A DNA stretch of 64,000 nt from Bradyrhizobium sp. BR13661 (lineage in GTDB: Bacteria > Pseudomonadota > Alphaproteobacteria > Rhizobiales > Xanthobacteraceae). Where the stretch lies: NCBI RefSeq assembly GCF_029892425.1, contig NZ_JARXWB010000011.1:62001-126000 (forward strand), written 5' to 3'. Of this stretch, positions 16,972-25,546 are shown piece by piece. The stretch's first letter is position 1, and every line of letters begins with the position of its first letter. The notes under the pieces are model-generated. The model saw only the letters and a list, made by a program, of their open reading frames with translations, did not search any database and was not told where the DNA came from. Both the position numbers and the translations under genes were made by a program.

Positions 16972-17970
16972 TCAGCTGAGTGCCACGTTGACTGCCGATT
17001 CCGGCAGCTCGGCGTTGAAGCAGCGCTGGTAGAACTCGGCGACCAGGGGGCGCTCAAGCTCGTCGCACTTGTTGAGGAAGGTGACGCGGAACGCGAAACC
17101 GATATCGCCGAAGATGTCGGCGTTTTCGGCCCAGGTGATCACCGTGCGCGGGCTCATCACCGTCGACAGATCGCCATTGGCGAAGGCGTTACGGGTGAGA
17201 TCGGCAAGGCGCACCATCTTGTTGACGATGTCGCGGCCTTCCTGGGTGCGATAGTGCTTGGCCTTCGCCAGCACGATCTCCACTTCCTCGTCATGGCTGA
17301 GATAGTTCAGCGTGGTGACGATCGACCAGCGGTCCATCTGGCCCTGGTTGATCTGCTGGGTGCCGTGATAGAGGCCCGACGTGTCGCCGAGACCGACCGT
17401 GTTGGCGGTCGAGAACAGGCGGAACGCCGGGTGCGGCTTGATCACCTTGTTCTGGTCCAGCAACGTCAGACGGCCCGACACTTCCAGCACGCGCTGGATC
17501 ACGAACATCACGTCCGGGCGGCCGGCGTCGTATTCGTCGAACACCAACGCGATGTTGTGCTGGAGCGCCCAGGGCAGGATGCCGTCGCGGAATTCGGTGA
17601 CCTGCTTGCCGTCGCGGACCACGATGGAGTCCTTGCCGACGAGGTCGATACGGCTGATGTGGCTGTCGAGGTTGACGCGCACGCAGGGCCAGTTCAGGCG
17701 GGCAGCGACCTGCTCGATATGGGTGGATTTGCCGGTGCCGTGATAGCCGGTCACCATCACGCGGCGGTTGCGCGCGAAGCCGGCGAGAATGGCAAGCGTG
17801 GTGGCGCGATCGAAACGGTAGTCGGAATCAACTTCGGGCACGTGAGGATCGACTTCGGAATAGGCCGGCACTTCGAGATCGGTGTCGATCCCGAACACCT
17901 GGCGGACCGACACCTTCATGTCGGGCAAACCGGAAACTTCCTCAACTTTGGACATCGCGGCGGTCGTCAT
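16972..17970 (-). CDS. cobS: Cobaltochelatase subunit CobS (AAA+ ATPase)
   Basis: 332 residues from ATG 17970, chosen for the ribosome site GGAGG 5 nt upstream. Walker A is GYHGTGKSTH, Walker B is IALVFDEYDAG, and sensor-1 FRLFSTANTVG follows. CobS forms the ATPase ring that works with CobT to drive cobalt insertion by CobN. It is the first gene of the cobST pair. The 297 bp upstream (17971-18267) hold no gene or recognisable riboswitch. Confidence 0.95.
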   Translation of the reverse strand: MTTAAMSKVEEVSGLPDMKVSVRQVFGIDTDLEVPAYSEVDPHVPEVDSDYRFDRATTLAILAGFARNRRVMVTGYHGTGKSTHIEQVAARLNWPCVRVNLDSHISRIDLVGKDSIVVRDGKQVTEFRDGILPWALQHNIALVFDEYDAGRPDVMFVIQRVLEVSGRLTLLDQNKVIKPHPAFRLFSTANTVGLGDTSGLYHGTQQINQGQMDRWSIVTTLNYLSHDEEVEIVLAKAKHYRTQEGRDIVNKMVRLADLTRNAFANGDLSTVMSPRTVITWAENADIFGDIGFAFRVTFLNKCDELERPLVAEFYQRCFNAELPESAVNVALS

Positions 17971-18267
17971 CAATCCTCCGAGGCCCCGGGCGATCCCGAG
18001 ACCAGTTATTTGCACGTTGGCTGCGGCTGGGTGCGTCTGCGAACGTATCAGAGACAAGTGGCCGGCAGAAGCCCATGCGCCAATCAAAGTTCCGTTGTCT
18101 TTTCATTTAGATAGGCAAGGAACGCGATTTTTGGAAGGCTGCCCTGCAAATCTCGCCCAAATTTCGCCCCGGATAGCGGCCCTGTCCGGCCGAATGGCAC
18201 TTTCCCCGCCTCTTCTTACTTGTGTAAGGGTCTGAACCCGAATGCCCCAGCCCGCTACAGAGACCTC

Positions 18268-18927
18268 GTGACGTCATTCCTTGATCCCCTGATATCCTTC
18301 GTCTCAGTCCATGCGTGGCTGGCTTATCTGACCCTGTTCCTGGCGGCGTTGCTCGAAGCCGTCCCGGTGGTGGGCTCGGTGATCCCTGGCTCGACCATCA
18401 TCCTGGCGCTGAGCGCCCTGGTTCCCGGCGGGGACCTGAAACTGCAATGGGTGTTGCTGGCGGCGGCCGTCGGCGCCGTGCTGGGCGACGGCTCGGCCTA
18501 TTGGATCGGGCACCGGCAGCAGCGCGAAATCCTCAACACCTGGCCGCTGACGAATTATCCGCGCGTGGTCGAGGAAAGCGAGACCTTCTTCCACCGCTTC
18601 GGCACCTGGGCCGTGTTCTTCGCCCGCTTCGTGCCGCCGATCCGCGCGTTCGTGCCGGTCACATCAGGCGCGCTGGGAATGCCGCCGGCGACATTCTATG
18701 CGGTCAACATCCCCGCGATCCTGGTCTGGGCACCCGCGCACGTGTTGCCGGGCGTGCTGGCGGTGTCGGCCCTGCATGAATATGCCGGCCTGCCGCATCA
18801 CGTGCATCTATTCAAGCACATGTGGATTTTGACCGTGACCGCGGTGGCGATCGTGGTGGGCGTGGCGGCGTGGATCTATCGGCGGCGGAATGGCAGTGTC
18901 GTCGCGGAGGCCAAGTCGCGGGCTTAA
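18268..18927 (+). CDS. DedA-family membrane protein
   Basis: 219 residues from GTG 18268 (MTSFLDPLISF), preferred over a TTG at 18220 because homologues begin there (from memory). Four or more membrane segments are visible, with the DedA/VTT signatures E(A)xPVVGSVIPGS near residues 33-44 and FFARFVPPIRAFVPVTSGAL near 117-136, the re-entrant loop with conserved Arg and Pro residues. DedA proteins are involved in envelope homeostasis and undecaprenyl-phosphate or lipid translocation. Monocistronic. Confidence 0.9.
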   Translation: MTSFLDPLISFVSVHAWLAYLTLFLAALLEAVPVVGSVIPGSTIILALSALVPGGDLKLQWVLLAAAVGAVLGDGSAYWIGHRQQREILNTWPLTNYPRVVEESETFFHRFGTWAVFFARFVPPIRAFVPVTSGALGMPPATFYAVNIPAILVWAPAHVLPGVLAVSALHEYAGLPHHVHLFKHMWILTVTAVAIVVGVAAWIYRRRNGSVVAEAKSRA

Positions 18928-18937
18928 CTCTTACCCT

Positions 18938-19088
18938 CCCCTGGAGGGGGAGGGTCGGCTCACATGGAGCGTAGCGGAATGTGAGACGGGGTGGGGTGAT
19001 CTCTCAACACGGGCACTGTTCGCGTTGAGAGATCACCCCGCCCCGCTCGCGCTTCGCGCGATCGACCCTCCCCCTCCAGGGGAGGGTG
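18938..19088. repeat. Large dispersed palindromic repeat (CCCTCCCC/GGGGAGGG family)
   Basis: TACCCTCCCCTGGAGGGGGA, AATGTGAGACGGGGTGGGGT, an inverted core (GATCTCTCAACACG / CGTTGAGAGATCACC), CGCTCGCGCTTCGCGCGATC and CCTCCAGGGGAGGGT. Second copy of the element at 8757-8944, lying between the convergent DedA and HTH-citrate synthase genes, where it may also act as a bidirectional terminator. Confidence 0.7.
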
Positions 19089-19115
19089 GCAGCGCAGCTC
19101 GCCGCTTCCCTCCGT

Positions 19116-20345
19116 TCAAGCCCTCGCTTCAGCGCCCCCAACCCGTCTCCCCGGTGCAGGCCCCACATACCTTGCCCGCGGCCTGATCAGCTTGCCGAAC
19201 TGCAATTGCTCGCTCGCATGCGCGATCCAGCCGACGCTGCGGGCCATGGCGAACAGCGCGAGCTCGCTGCCTGGGGGCAGGCGCAGCGCGTGGACGAGCA
19301 CGGCGAGCACGTAATCGATGTTGACGAACTCGCCAGTCGCCTCCGCAATCCGATCCGGGACTTCTTTGGTGAATTTGCGCGGCGCGCCGGCACGCGCGAG
19401 CGCGTTCAGCAGCGACTGCGCGCGGGGATCGCCGTGCTTGTAGACGCCGTGGCCGAAGCCCGGAAAGCGCTCGCCGAGCGCGACGCGCTCGCGCACCATC
19501 GGCTCGACGTCGCGGTCGACCAATGTCTTGACCAGCTGCGAGGCCAGCACGCCGGCGCCGCCGTGTTTCGGGCCCTTCAGCGCGGCGAGGCCGGCGATGA
19601 CGCTGTCGTAGAGATTGAGCCCGGTCGAGGCTGCGCAGCGCGCGGTGAAGGTCGAGGCGTTCAGCTCGTGATCGGCGAGCAGCACCAGCGCGCGGCGGAT
19701 GAGATCGCCCGCGTGCTTGTTATCAGGCGCCCACGTGCGGGCGATCTGCTGATGCAACGGCTCGGATGACGGCTCGGTATTCAGCATCGTCGCGACGAGG
19801 AGCCGGACGATGCGCGCGCCGACCATCGCGCGACCATCCGGCGCGCGGGTGAAGGCGCGGGAATCGGCGCTCGCGGCCAGCGCGAGCACGGCGATGGCGC
19901 GATCGATCGGCGCGGCACGACGCGCGGCCTGCGCGATGATGCGCATCTCGTCCGAGATTTTCGGCTGATTATCAGAAGCGAAGGGATCGACGTCGGAGAC
20001 GTCCCAGAGCAGCGTTGCGGTGTGCTCCAGCGTGTCGTTCTCGGCGAGATCGATGCAGTTCACACCGCGATAGATCGCGCCCTCCTCGGTGATGGTCGAG
20101 ATCTCCGTGTCCATGACGGGCAGATCGGCATCGAAGCTGCGCAGGCCGCGCGGCTCCGGCGATGGCACCCGGCGCTCCTTCAGCGCGCGGACGTCCTCGG
20201 CGCGGTAGCGGTTCTTGCGCGAATCCGGCGTCGGCTCCGAGCGGATCAGGCCCCGGCTGACATAGGCGTAAAGGGTCGCCGGCGAGATCGCGAGCTCGGC
20301 AGCGGCTTCCCGGGCTGAGAGGTAGAGGCCTTCGGAATTATTCAT
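19116..20345 (-). CDS. Citrate synthase family protein with N-terminal helix-turn-helix
   Basis: About 409 residues. An N-terminal MerR/excisionase-type HTH (about 6-50: YLSAREAAAELAISPATLYA, then YVSRGLIRSE) precedes a citrate-synthase-like domain with HELNASTFTARCAAST, LKGPKHGGA and GFGHGVYKHGDPRA, so the two catalytic His regions are present. Such fusions are known in Proteobacteria but are poorly studied. It may be an enzyme, a DNA-binding metabolite sensor, or both. It is divergent from a second citrate synthase gene, with two inverted repeats in the 82-bp gap that its HTH could bind. ATG 20345 lacks a clear ribosome site; a TTG 18 nt upstream is possible. Confidence 0.85.
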   Translation of the reverse strand: MNNSEGLYLSAREAAAELAISPATLYAYVSRGLIRSEPTPDSRKNRYRAEDVRALKERRVPSPEPRGLRSFDADLPVMDTEISTITEEGAIYRGVNCIDLAENDTLEHTATLLWDVSDVDPFASDNQPKISDEMRIIAQAARRAAPIDRAIAVLALAASADSRAFTRAPDGRAMVGARIVRLLVATMLNTEPSSEPLHQQIARTWAPDNKHAGDLIRRALVLLADHELNASTFTARCAASTGLNLYDSVIAGLAALKGPKHGGAGVLASQLVKTLVDRDVEPMVRERVALGERFPGFGHGVYKHGDPRAQSLLNALARAGAPRKFTKEVPDRIAEATGEFVNIDYVLAVLVHALRLPPGSELALFAMARSVGWIAHASEQLQFGKLIRPRARYVGPAPGRRVGGAEARA

Positions 20346-20346
20346 A

Positions 20347-20375
20347 TTGATTGATGTAATCAAGATTGATCAATC
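20347..20375. promoter_or_regulatory. Candidate operator between two divergent citrate synthase genes
   Basis: Two adjacent inverted repeats fill the gap: TTGATT-N5-AATCAA (20347-20363) and the perfect 12-bp palindrome GATTGATCAATC (20364-20375), sharing the half-site TTGAT. Their position between the two start codons suggests autoregulation by the HTH-citrate synthase. This is inferred from sequence only. Confidence 0.55.
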
Positions 20376-20427
20376 TGTCGAGAGGCCCGATTTTCTCCTG
20401 GTGCAGTGCAAAAGGGAGATTTGGGCC

Positions 20428-21522
20428 ATGAACATCCACCTCACCAAAAGCCAGATCGGGCTGGACGGCGTTCCCGCAGCCGAAACCGTGCTCAGCCACG
20501 TCGATGGCGAGCGCGGCGAGTTGATCATCGCCGGTGAGCATGTCGGGCGCCTCGCCGCCGTCTCGAGCTTCGAGGGCGTCACCGCCCGGCTCTGGAACGG
20601 AGCGAGCAAGACCACGCTGACCGAAGCAAATGTCCGGGCGAGCCTGGGTGCCGCGCGCGAACGCGCTTTCGCGCGGCTCTCCGAGCTGCTGCCGGCGACG
20701 CAAGGCATGGGCATCGTCGACGGATTTCGCGCGGCCATCGCGGGCCTGCGCGCCGAGCACGGGCTCGAGCACGAGGCGACCATCGTCGGTGCGTTTCCAG
20801 TGATCGCGGGCGCGCTGGTCCGGCGCGCGAAAGGCCTCGAGCCCATCGCGCCTGATGCAAACGTCAGCCACGCTGCCGACACGCTGCGCATGCTGCATGG
20901 ACGCACGCCTGCCACCCGCGAGGTCACTGCGTTGGACGCCTATCTCGTCACTGCCAGCGACCACGGCATGAATGCCTCGACCTTCACCGCGCGCGTGGTG
21001 GCCTCGACGCAAGCCGATTTGTTCGCGGCCGTCACCGCCGGTTATTGCGCGCTGACCGGCCCGCTGCATGGCGGCGCGCCGGAGCCGGTGCTGGAAATGC
21101 TGGACGCGATCGGCTCGCGCGAACGCATCCAGCCCTGGGTCGATGCGGCGCTGGCGCGCGGCGAGCGGATGATGGGGTTTGGCCACCGGGTCTATCGCGT
21201 CCGCGATCCGCGCGCCGACGTGCTGAAAGCAGCGGTCGAAGCGCTCGCCTCCAACGGCACCGATTTGCCGTTTGCCGGCGAGGTCGAGGCCTATATCCGC
21301 GCGGCGCTCCGCAAGAAGAATCCGGAACGGCCGCTGGAGACCAATGTCGAGTTCTTCACCGCGATCCTGCTCGATGCGCTGACCATTCCGCGGCAGGCCT
21401 TCACGCCGATCTTCGCGGTGGCGCGTTCAGCCGGATGGACCGCGCATGCGCGCGAGCAGCAGCGGACGGGGCGGCTGATCCGGCCGAGCTCGTCCTATGT
21501 GGGGGCGATGCCGGAGAGGTAG
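20428..21522 (+). CDS. Citrate synthase family protein
   Basis: 364 residues from ATG 20428, with AAAGGGAG upstream. Conserved parts are DHGMNASTFTARVVASTQ (first catalytic His region), LTGPLHGGAPEPV (second His) and GFGHRVYRVRDPRA, with Asp expected in the C-terminal helix NVEFFTAILLDAL. It is shorter than the housekeeping GltA (about 430 residues), fitting 2-methylcitrate synthase or short type citrate synthases; the acyl-CoA used cannot be read from sequence. It probably works with or is controlled by the divergent HTH-citrate synthase. Confidence 0.85.
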   Translation: MNIHLTKSQIGLDGVPAAETVLSHVDGERGELIIAGEHVGRLAAVSSFEGVTARLWNGASKTTLTEANVRASLGAARERAFARLSELLPATQGMGIVDGFRAAIAGLRAEHGLEHEATIVGAFPVIAGALVRRAKGLEPIAPDANVSHAADTLRMLHGRTPATREVTALDAYLVTASDHGMNASTFTARVVASTQADLFAAVTAGYCALTGPLHGGAPEPVLEMLDAIGSRERIQPWVDAALARGERMMGFGHRVYRVRDPRADVLKAAVEALASNGTDLPFAGEVEAYIRAALRKKNPERPLETNVEFFTAILLDALTIPRQAFTPIFAVARSAGWTAHAREQQRTGRLIRPSSSYVGAMPER

Positions 21523-21548
21523 AGAATGCTTAGCCCGGATGGAGCGGC

Positions 21549-21752
21549 GTGCTTTCCCTCTCCCCTTGCGGGAGAGGGTGGCATAGGCGGCCTTCGGCCG
21601 CCGTCACCTGAGAACGCCGATGCTTCGCATCGGCTATGGCGCAGCGGTGAGAAGGGTGAGGGTCTCCGTCCACACGATGAATCTTCGCGCGTGGAGGGAA
21701 CCCCTCATCCGGCGCTTCGCGCCACCTTCTCCCGCAAGGGGAGAAGGAAGAA
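21549..21752. repeat. Dispersed palindromic repeat (CTCCCC/GGGGAG family)
   Basis: CTTTCCCTCTCCCCTTGCGG at the left and AACCCCTCATCCGGCGCTTC through CTTCTCCCGCAAGGGGAGAA at the right, enclosing about 150 bp that include GGCCTTCGGCCGCC. Same family as 7198-7362. It fills the gap between the convergent citrate synthase and J-protein genes. Confidence 0.65.
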
Positions 21753-21765
21753 AGCGAGCGAGGCC

Positions 21766-22401
21766 TTACGCCTCCCGCACCACCGTCTTCAGATAATTAT
21801 ACGCCTTGATGATTTCGATCAGGCGATCTTCGGTGGAGCGGTCGCCGCCGTTGGCGTCGGGGTGGTGCTGCTTCACGAGCGCCTTGTACTTGGTCTTGAC
21901 GTCGGCGAGCGTCGAGTCAGGGCCAAGGCCCATCACCTGGAGCGCCTTGCGCTCGGCGTTCATGACCTTGCGCGTCTCGGCCTTGGGCGCTGCCTCCGGG
22001 CCCTTGCGCCAGCTGGCGCGGCCGTTGATCTCGGAGAACATGCTGAAGGGATCGAAGGCACCGTCGATCTCGGCTTCCGCACCCTTCTTGACGCCGCCAT
22101 TGGCGCCCATCTTCCAGGTCGGGCGATGGCCGGTCAGCGCATCCTTCTGATAGCGCGCGACGGCGTCGGCATTCATGCCGGAAAAGAAATTGTAGTTCTG
22201 ATTGTACTCGCGCACGTGATCCAGGCAGAAGTGCCAGTACTCGCGCTGGTTCTCGCGGCCCTTGGGCGCGCGATGCGCGCCCTTGTTCTGACACCCGGTC
22301 CACTCGCAGGCGACCACGGTGTCGCGCGGCTTCACCTCGGCCTGCTTGCCCCGCGGCTTCACGCGGATGGAGTCGAAGAACTTTGATGAATCGATCGGCA
22401 T
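21766..22401 (-). CDS. J-domain (DnaJ-like) protein
   Basis: 211 residues. The J domain is C-terminal (about 155-207): ALQVMGLGPDSTLADVKTKY, then KALVKQHHPDANGGD carrying the essential HPD, then IIKAYNYLK. The N-terminal part has a two-Cys segment, ACEWTGCQNKG, and EYWHFCLDHVREYN, probably a small zinc site. This layout is a family found in alphaproteobacteria. It should stimulate an Hsp70 partner. It is divergent from bolA with a 150-bp gap. Confidence 0.85.
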   Translation of the reverse strand: MPIDSSKFFDSIRVKPRGKQAEVKPRDTVVACEWTGCQNKGAHRAPKGRENQREYWHFCLDHVREYNQNYNFFSGMNADAVARYQKDALTGHRPTWKMGANGGVKKGAEAEIDGAFDPFSMFSEINGRASWRKGPEAAPKAETRKVMNAERKALQVMGLGPDSTLADVKTKYKALVKQHHPDANGGDRSTEDRLIEIIKAYNYLKTVVREA

Positions 22402-22551
22402 GGCTGACTTTGACTACGCAATGCAAAAACCTTCAAGTCTTGACATTGCAATTAGCTTGAGACCCGTAGCCGAAGTTTCACTTCGGCGTCCGTTGAAGTA
22501 CGGCCACCGGAGGCGGCCTATGCAATTGACGGGACACGATCGCACGCTTTA

Positions 22552-22830
22552 ATGGCACTCATGGTTATGAAAGACACTATCAGCAACAAGTTGCAGGAAG
22601 CTTTCACGCCGGAAAGCCTGCAGGTCGTCGACGAGTCACATTTGCATGAGGGCCATGCCGGCCATCGGCCGAGCGGCGAGACGCATTTCCGTGTCTATAT
22701 CGTGTCTGGAGCCTTCAAAGGGAAGAGCCGGGTCGACCGTCACCGCATGATAAATGCAGCGCTGGCCGCGGAACTTTCCGGCAGCGTGCACGCGCTGGCG
22801 ATCCACGCGCAGGCGCCGGGGGAAGGTTGA
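22552..22830 (+). CDS. bolA: BolA family protein
   Basis: 92 residues, or 87 from the third Met (22567, MKDTISNKLQEAFTPESLQV). The core ESHLHEGHAGH with conserved His residues, then ETHFRVYIVSGAFKGKSRVD and RHRMINAALAAEL, is the BolA helix-turn and beta layout. BolA proteins pair with monothiol glutaredoxins through [2Fe-2S] clusters in iron homeostasis. A start at 22561 or 22567 is equally plausible. Confidence 0.9.
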   Translation: MALMVMKDTISNKLQEAFTPESLQVVDESHLHEGHAGHRPSGETHFRVYIVSGAFKGKSRVDRHRMINAALAAELSGSVHALAIHAQAPGEG

Positions 22831-22878
22831 GCTTTCTTACCCTCCCCTGGAGGGGGTCCTGCTCATCATCAAAGATGG

Positions 22879-22966
22879 TCGTCATGCCCGGGCTTGTCCC
22901 GGGCATCCACGTCCTTCGTTCGATCAGTAGACGTGGATGGCCGGGTCAAGCCCGGCCATGACGATG
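22879..22966. repeat. Dispersed palindromic repeat (GTCATGCCCGGG family)
   Basis: CGTCATGCCCGGGCTTGTCC then CGGGCATCCACGTC at the left, and GACGTGGATGGCCGGGTCAA then GCCCGGCCATGACGATG at the right, form a near-perfect hairpin with a short central loop. This is a common intergenic element in Bradyrhizobium (from memory). It lies between the convergent bolA and CorC-like genes and could end both transcripts. Confidence 0.7.
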
Positions 22967-22995
22967 AGGAGGCTTCGGAGCTTACAACCGCTGCG

Positions 22996-24300
22996 TCAAA
23001 ACGACGTCCCTGCCCGCCTCGGCTTTGCCTCTTCCAGCTCGGCCTCGCGCGGGACTGGCGAAATACGGAGCGCGGTGATGCGGTTGCGCTCACGGCGGAG
23101 GACGCGGAAGCGGAAGCCGTGGAAGGTAAAGCTCTGGCCGCGGTCGGGGATCGAGCGCGCCTCGTGAATGACGAGGCCGGCGACCGTGGTTGCCTCTTCA
23201 TCGGGCAGGCGCCAGTCCATGGCGCGATTGAGGTCGCGGATCGGCACCGAGCCGTCGACCACAACGGAGCCGTCCGGCTGGGCTCGCACGCCCGCGACCA
23301 CGACGTCGTGCTCGTCGGAGATGTCCCCGACGATCTCTTCCAGAATGTCTTCCAGCGTCACAAGACCTTCAACTTCGCCATACTCGTCGACCACGAGCGC
23401 GAAATGGGTCTTGCGACGGCGGAATGCCTTGAGCTGCTCGGAGACAGGGCGCATCTCCGGCACGAACCAGGGCGGCAGCGCGATGGTGGAGACGTCGATG
23501 CGCGAGGTGTCGCCGTCGGAGGCGCGGATCGCGCGCAAGAGATCCTTGGCGTGCAGCACGCCGATAATGTTTTCCGGCTTCTCGCGCCAGAGCGGGATGC
23601 GGGTGTACTCGGTCGCCAGCACCTCGCGCACCAGATCTTCCGGCGGCAGATCGGCATTGATCATCATCATCTCGGTGCGGTGGATCATGACGTCCGAGAC
23701 CTGGAGCTCGCGCAGATCGAGCAGACCGCCGAGCATGTCGCGGTCCTGCTTTTCGACCTTGCCCTCGTGATGCAACAGGTCGACCGCACCGCGCAGGCGC
23801 TCGGTTGGCGACAGGATCGCCTGGTGCTCGCCGGCGAGGCCGAAACCACGCATCAACACGCGCACGATCACTTCCACCACGCGCAGCAGCGGCCCCAGCA
23901 CATACATGGTCAGCCGCATCGGGCGCGCGACCGCGAGCGCCATGCGGTCCGGCGCGTTGATGGCGATGGTCTTGGGCAGCACCTCCGCAAAGATCACCAC
24001 CAGCGCCGTCATCACGCCGGTGGCATAGAGCACGCCGACATCGCCGAACCACGCCGTGAAGATGGAGGTTGCGAGCGCAGAAGCGCTGATATTGGCGATG
24101 TTGTTGCCGAGCAGCAGCGCGCCGATCAGGCGCTCGCGCATGTCGAGCAGCTGCGAGACCACGTCGGCGTCGTGGTTACCCTGCTTGGAGAGCCGCAACA
24201 TGCTGGCGCGCGAGGCGCCGGTCAGCGCGGTCTCGCTCGCGGCAAAGAAGCCCGAAACCAGCAGGCAGATGATGACGATGGTGAAGCCGAGCCAGTCCAT
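22996..24300 (-). CDS. HlyC/CorC (CNNM) family membrane protein
   Basis: 434 residues. N-terminal DUF21 transmembrane domain (about 5-190: FTIVIICLLVSGFFAASETA, IANISASALATSIFTAWFG, MTALVVIFAEVLPKT), a CBS-domain pair (about 205-325: VSDVMIHRTEMMMI, VEGLVTLEDILEEIVGDISD), and the C-terminal CorC_HlyC domain. Family members take part in Mg2+ or Co2+ efflux or resistance. A short Rhizobiales repeat lies about 20 bp before the start codon, separating it from aroB. Confidence 0.9.
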   Translation of the reverse strand: MDWLGFTIVIICLLVSGFFAASETALTGASRASMLRLSKQGNHDADVVSQLLDMRERLIGALLLGNNIANISASALATSIFTAWFGDVGVLYATGVMTALVVIFAEVLPKTIAINAPDRMALAVARPMRLTMYVLGPLLRVVEVIVRVLMRGFGLAGEHQAILSPTERLRGAVDLLHHEGKVEKQDRDMLGGLLDLRELQVSDVMIHRTEMMMINADLPPEDLVREVLATEYTRIPLWREKPENIIGVLHAKDLLRAIRASDGDTSRIDVSTIALPPWFVPEMRPVSEQLKAFRRRKTHFALVVDEYGEVEGLVTLEDILEEIVGDISDEHDVVVAGVRAQPDGSVVVDGSVPIRDLNRAMDWRLPDEEATTVAGLVIHEARSIPDRGQSFTFHGFRFRVLRRERNRITALRISPVPREAELEEAKPRRAGTSF

Positions 24301-24320
24301 GAATCACTCAACATTCTCGT

Positions 24321-24372
24321 CTTGACGCGTTTTCTTAACGCGAACCGGTATCCACTTCGCCCGAAAACGCTC
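24321..24372. repeat. Short dispersed repeat (copy 1)
   Basis: CTTGACGCGTTTTCTTAACG followed by CGAACCGGTATCCACTTCGC. A near-identical copy is at 41790-41842. In both places it lies 15-21 bp upstream of a minus-strand start codon. I recall the element as frequent in Bradyrhizobium and related genomes. Confidence 0.7.
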
Positions 24373-24385
24373 TTCAGCCGCGCAA

Positions 24386-25546
24386 TCACGCCTTGAGGGC
24401 GAGCTTGTCCTTCAGCTTTTCTTGCAGGAAGTCGCGCACCGGAGCCGGTTCGACATCCCTGGCGATGACGGCGCGCCCCACGGCTTCGAGCAGGATGAAG
24501 GTGAGCTTGCCGCGCTTGACCTTCTTGTCCTGCGCCATCAGCGCCATCAGCGCGTCGGCATCCGCAAGACCTTCCTGCGCGAAACCGGCGATGTCCTGCA
24601 GGCGGGTCGGAAGGCCGGCCTCGATGAGATGACGTTCGACACGGGCCGCATCGGCCTCGCCGATCATGCCGAGTTTTGCGGAAAACTGCGCCGCCAGCGT
24701 CATGCCGATCGAAACGCCCTCGCCGTGAAACAGGCGGTCGGAGAAGCCGGTTGCGGCTTCCAGCGCGTGACCGAAGGTGTGGCCGAGATTGAGCAGCGCG
24801 CGCTCGCCGGTCTCGCGCTCATCGCGCGAGACGACACCGGCCTTGGCCCGGCAGGAGGTCGCGATCGCATGCTCGCGGGCCGAACCGCCCTTGAAGATGT
24901 CGGAATGGTTCTCTTCCAGCCAGGTGAAGAAGGCTTCGTCGCCGAGCACGCCATATTTGGCGACTTCGGCGTAGCCGGCACGGAATTGCCGCGGCGACAG
25001 CGTGTCGAGCACCGCGGTGTCGGCGATCACGAGCACCGGCTGGTGGAAGGCGCCGAGCAGGTTCTTGCCCTGCGGCGAGTTGATGCCGGTCTTGCCGCCG
25101 ACGGAGGAATCGACCTGTGCCAGCAGCGAGGTCGGCACCTGCACGAAATCGACGCCACGGCGCAGGATCGCTGCGGCAAAGCCGGCGAGATCGCCGACAA
25201 CGCCGCCGCCAAGCGCGATGACGAGATCGTTGCGCTCGATCTTGGCGGCGATCAGGGCCTCGCTGACCTTTTCCAGGCCCGCATAGGTCTTGGAGATCTC
25301 GCCTTCCTCGACGACGATTCGCGAGGTCGGAATGCCGGCGGCCGCGAGCGAGGCCTCCGTCGGCTCGAGCCAGTATTTTGCGACGGTGCGGTCGGTGACA
25401 ACAGCCGTGCGCACGCCGGGACGCAAAGCGGCAACGCGTTCGCCGAGCGAGGACAGCACGCCGCGGCCGATGACGATGTCATAGGCGCGATCCCCGAGCG
25501 CGACGTCGACATTGACGGGATCGGAATGTTTCAGGGGCGCGGTCAT
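24386..25546 (-). CDS. aroB: 3-dehydroquinate synthase
   Basis: 386 residues. NAD-binding segment VEEGEISKTYAGLEKV, ALGGGVVGDLAGFAAAI, QVPTSLLAQVDSSVGGKTGI (with the conserved Lys), and metal ligands in LLNLGHTFGHALEA and LFHGEGVSIGM. It converts DAHP to 3-dehydroquinate, step 2 of the shikimate pathway. Its ATG overlaps the aroK stop by 4 bp, so the order is aroK-aroB with coupling, as in many bacteria. Confidence 0.95.
   Translation of the reverse strand: MTAPLKHSDPVNVDVALGDRAYDIVIGRGVLSSLGERVAALRPGVRTAVVTDRTVAKYWLEPTEASLAAAGIPTSRIVVEEGEISKTYAGLEKVSEALIAAKIERNDLVIALGGGVVGDLAGFAAAILRRGVDFVQVPTSLLAQVDSSVGGKTGINSPQGKNLLGAFHQPVLVIADTAVLDTLSPRQFRAGYAEVAKYGVLGDEAFFTWLEENHSDIFKGGSAREHAIATSCRAKAGVVSRDERETGERALLNLGHTFGHALEAATGFSDRLFHGEGVSIGMTLAAQFSAKLGMIGEADAARVERHLIEAGLPTRLQDIAGFAQEGLADADALMALMAQDKKVKRGKLTFILLEAVGRAVIARDVEPAPVRDFLQEKLKDKLALKA

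Noticed and set aside
23000..24396. Long plus-strand frame opposite the CorC-like gene
   Set aside because: Coding shadow; the minus-strand DUF21/CBS/CorC architecture is clear.
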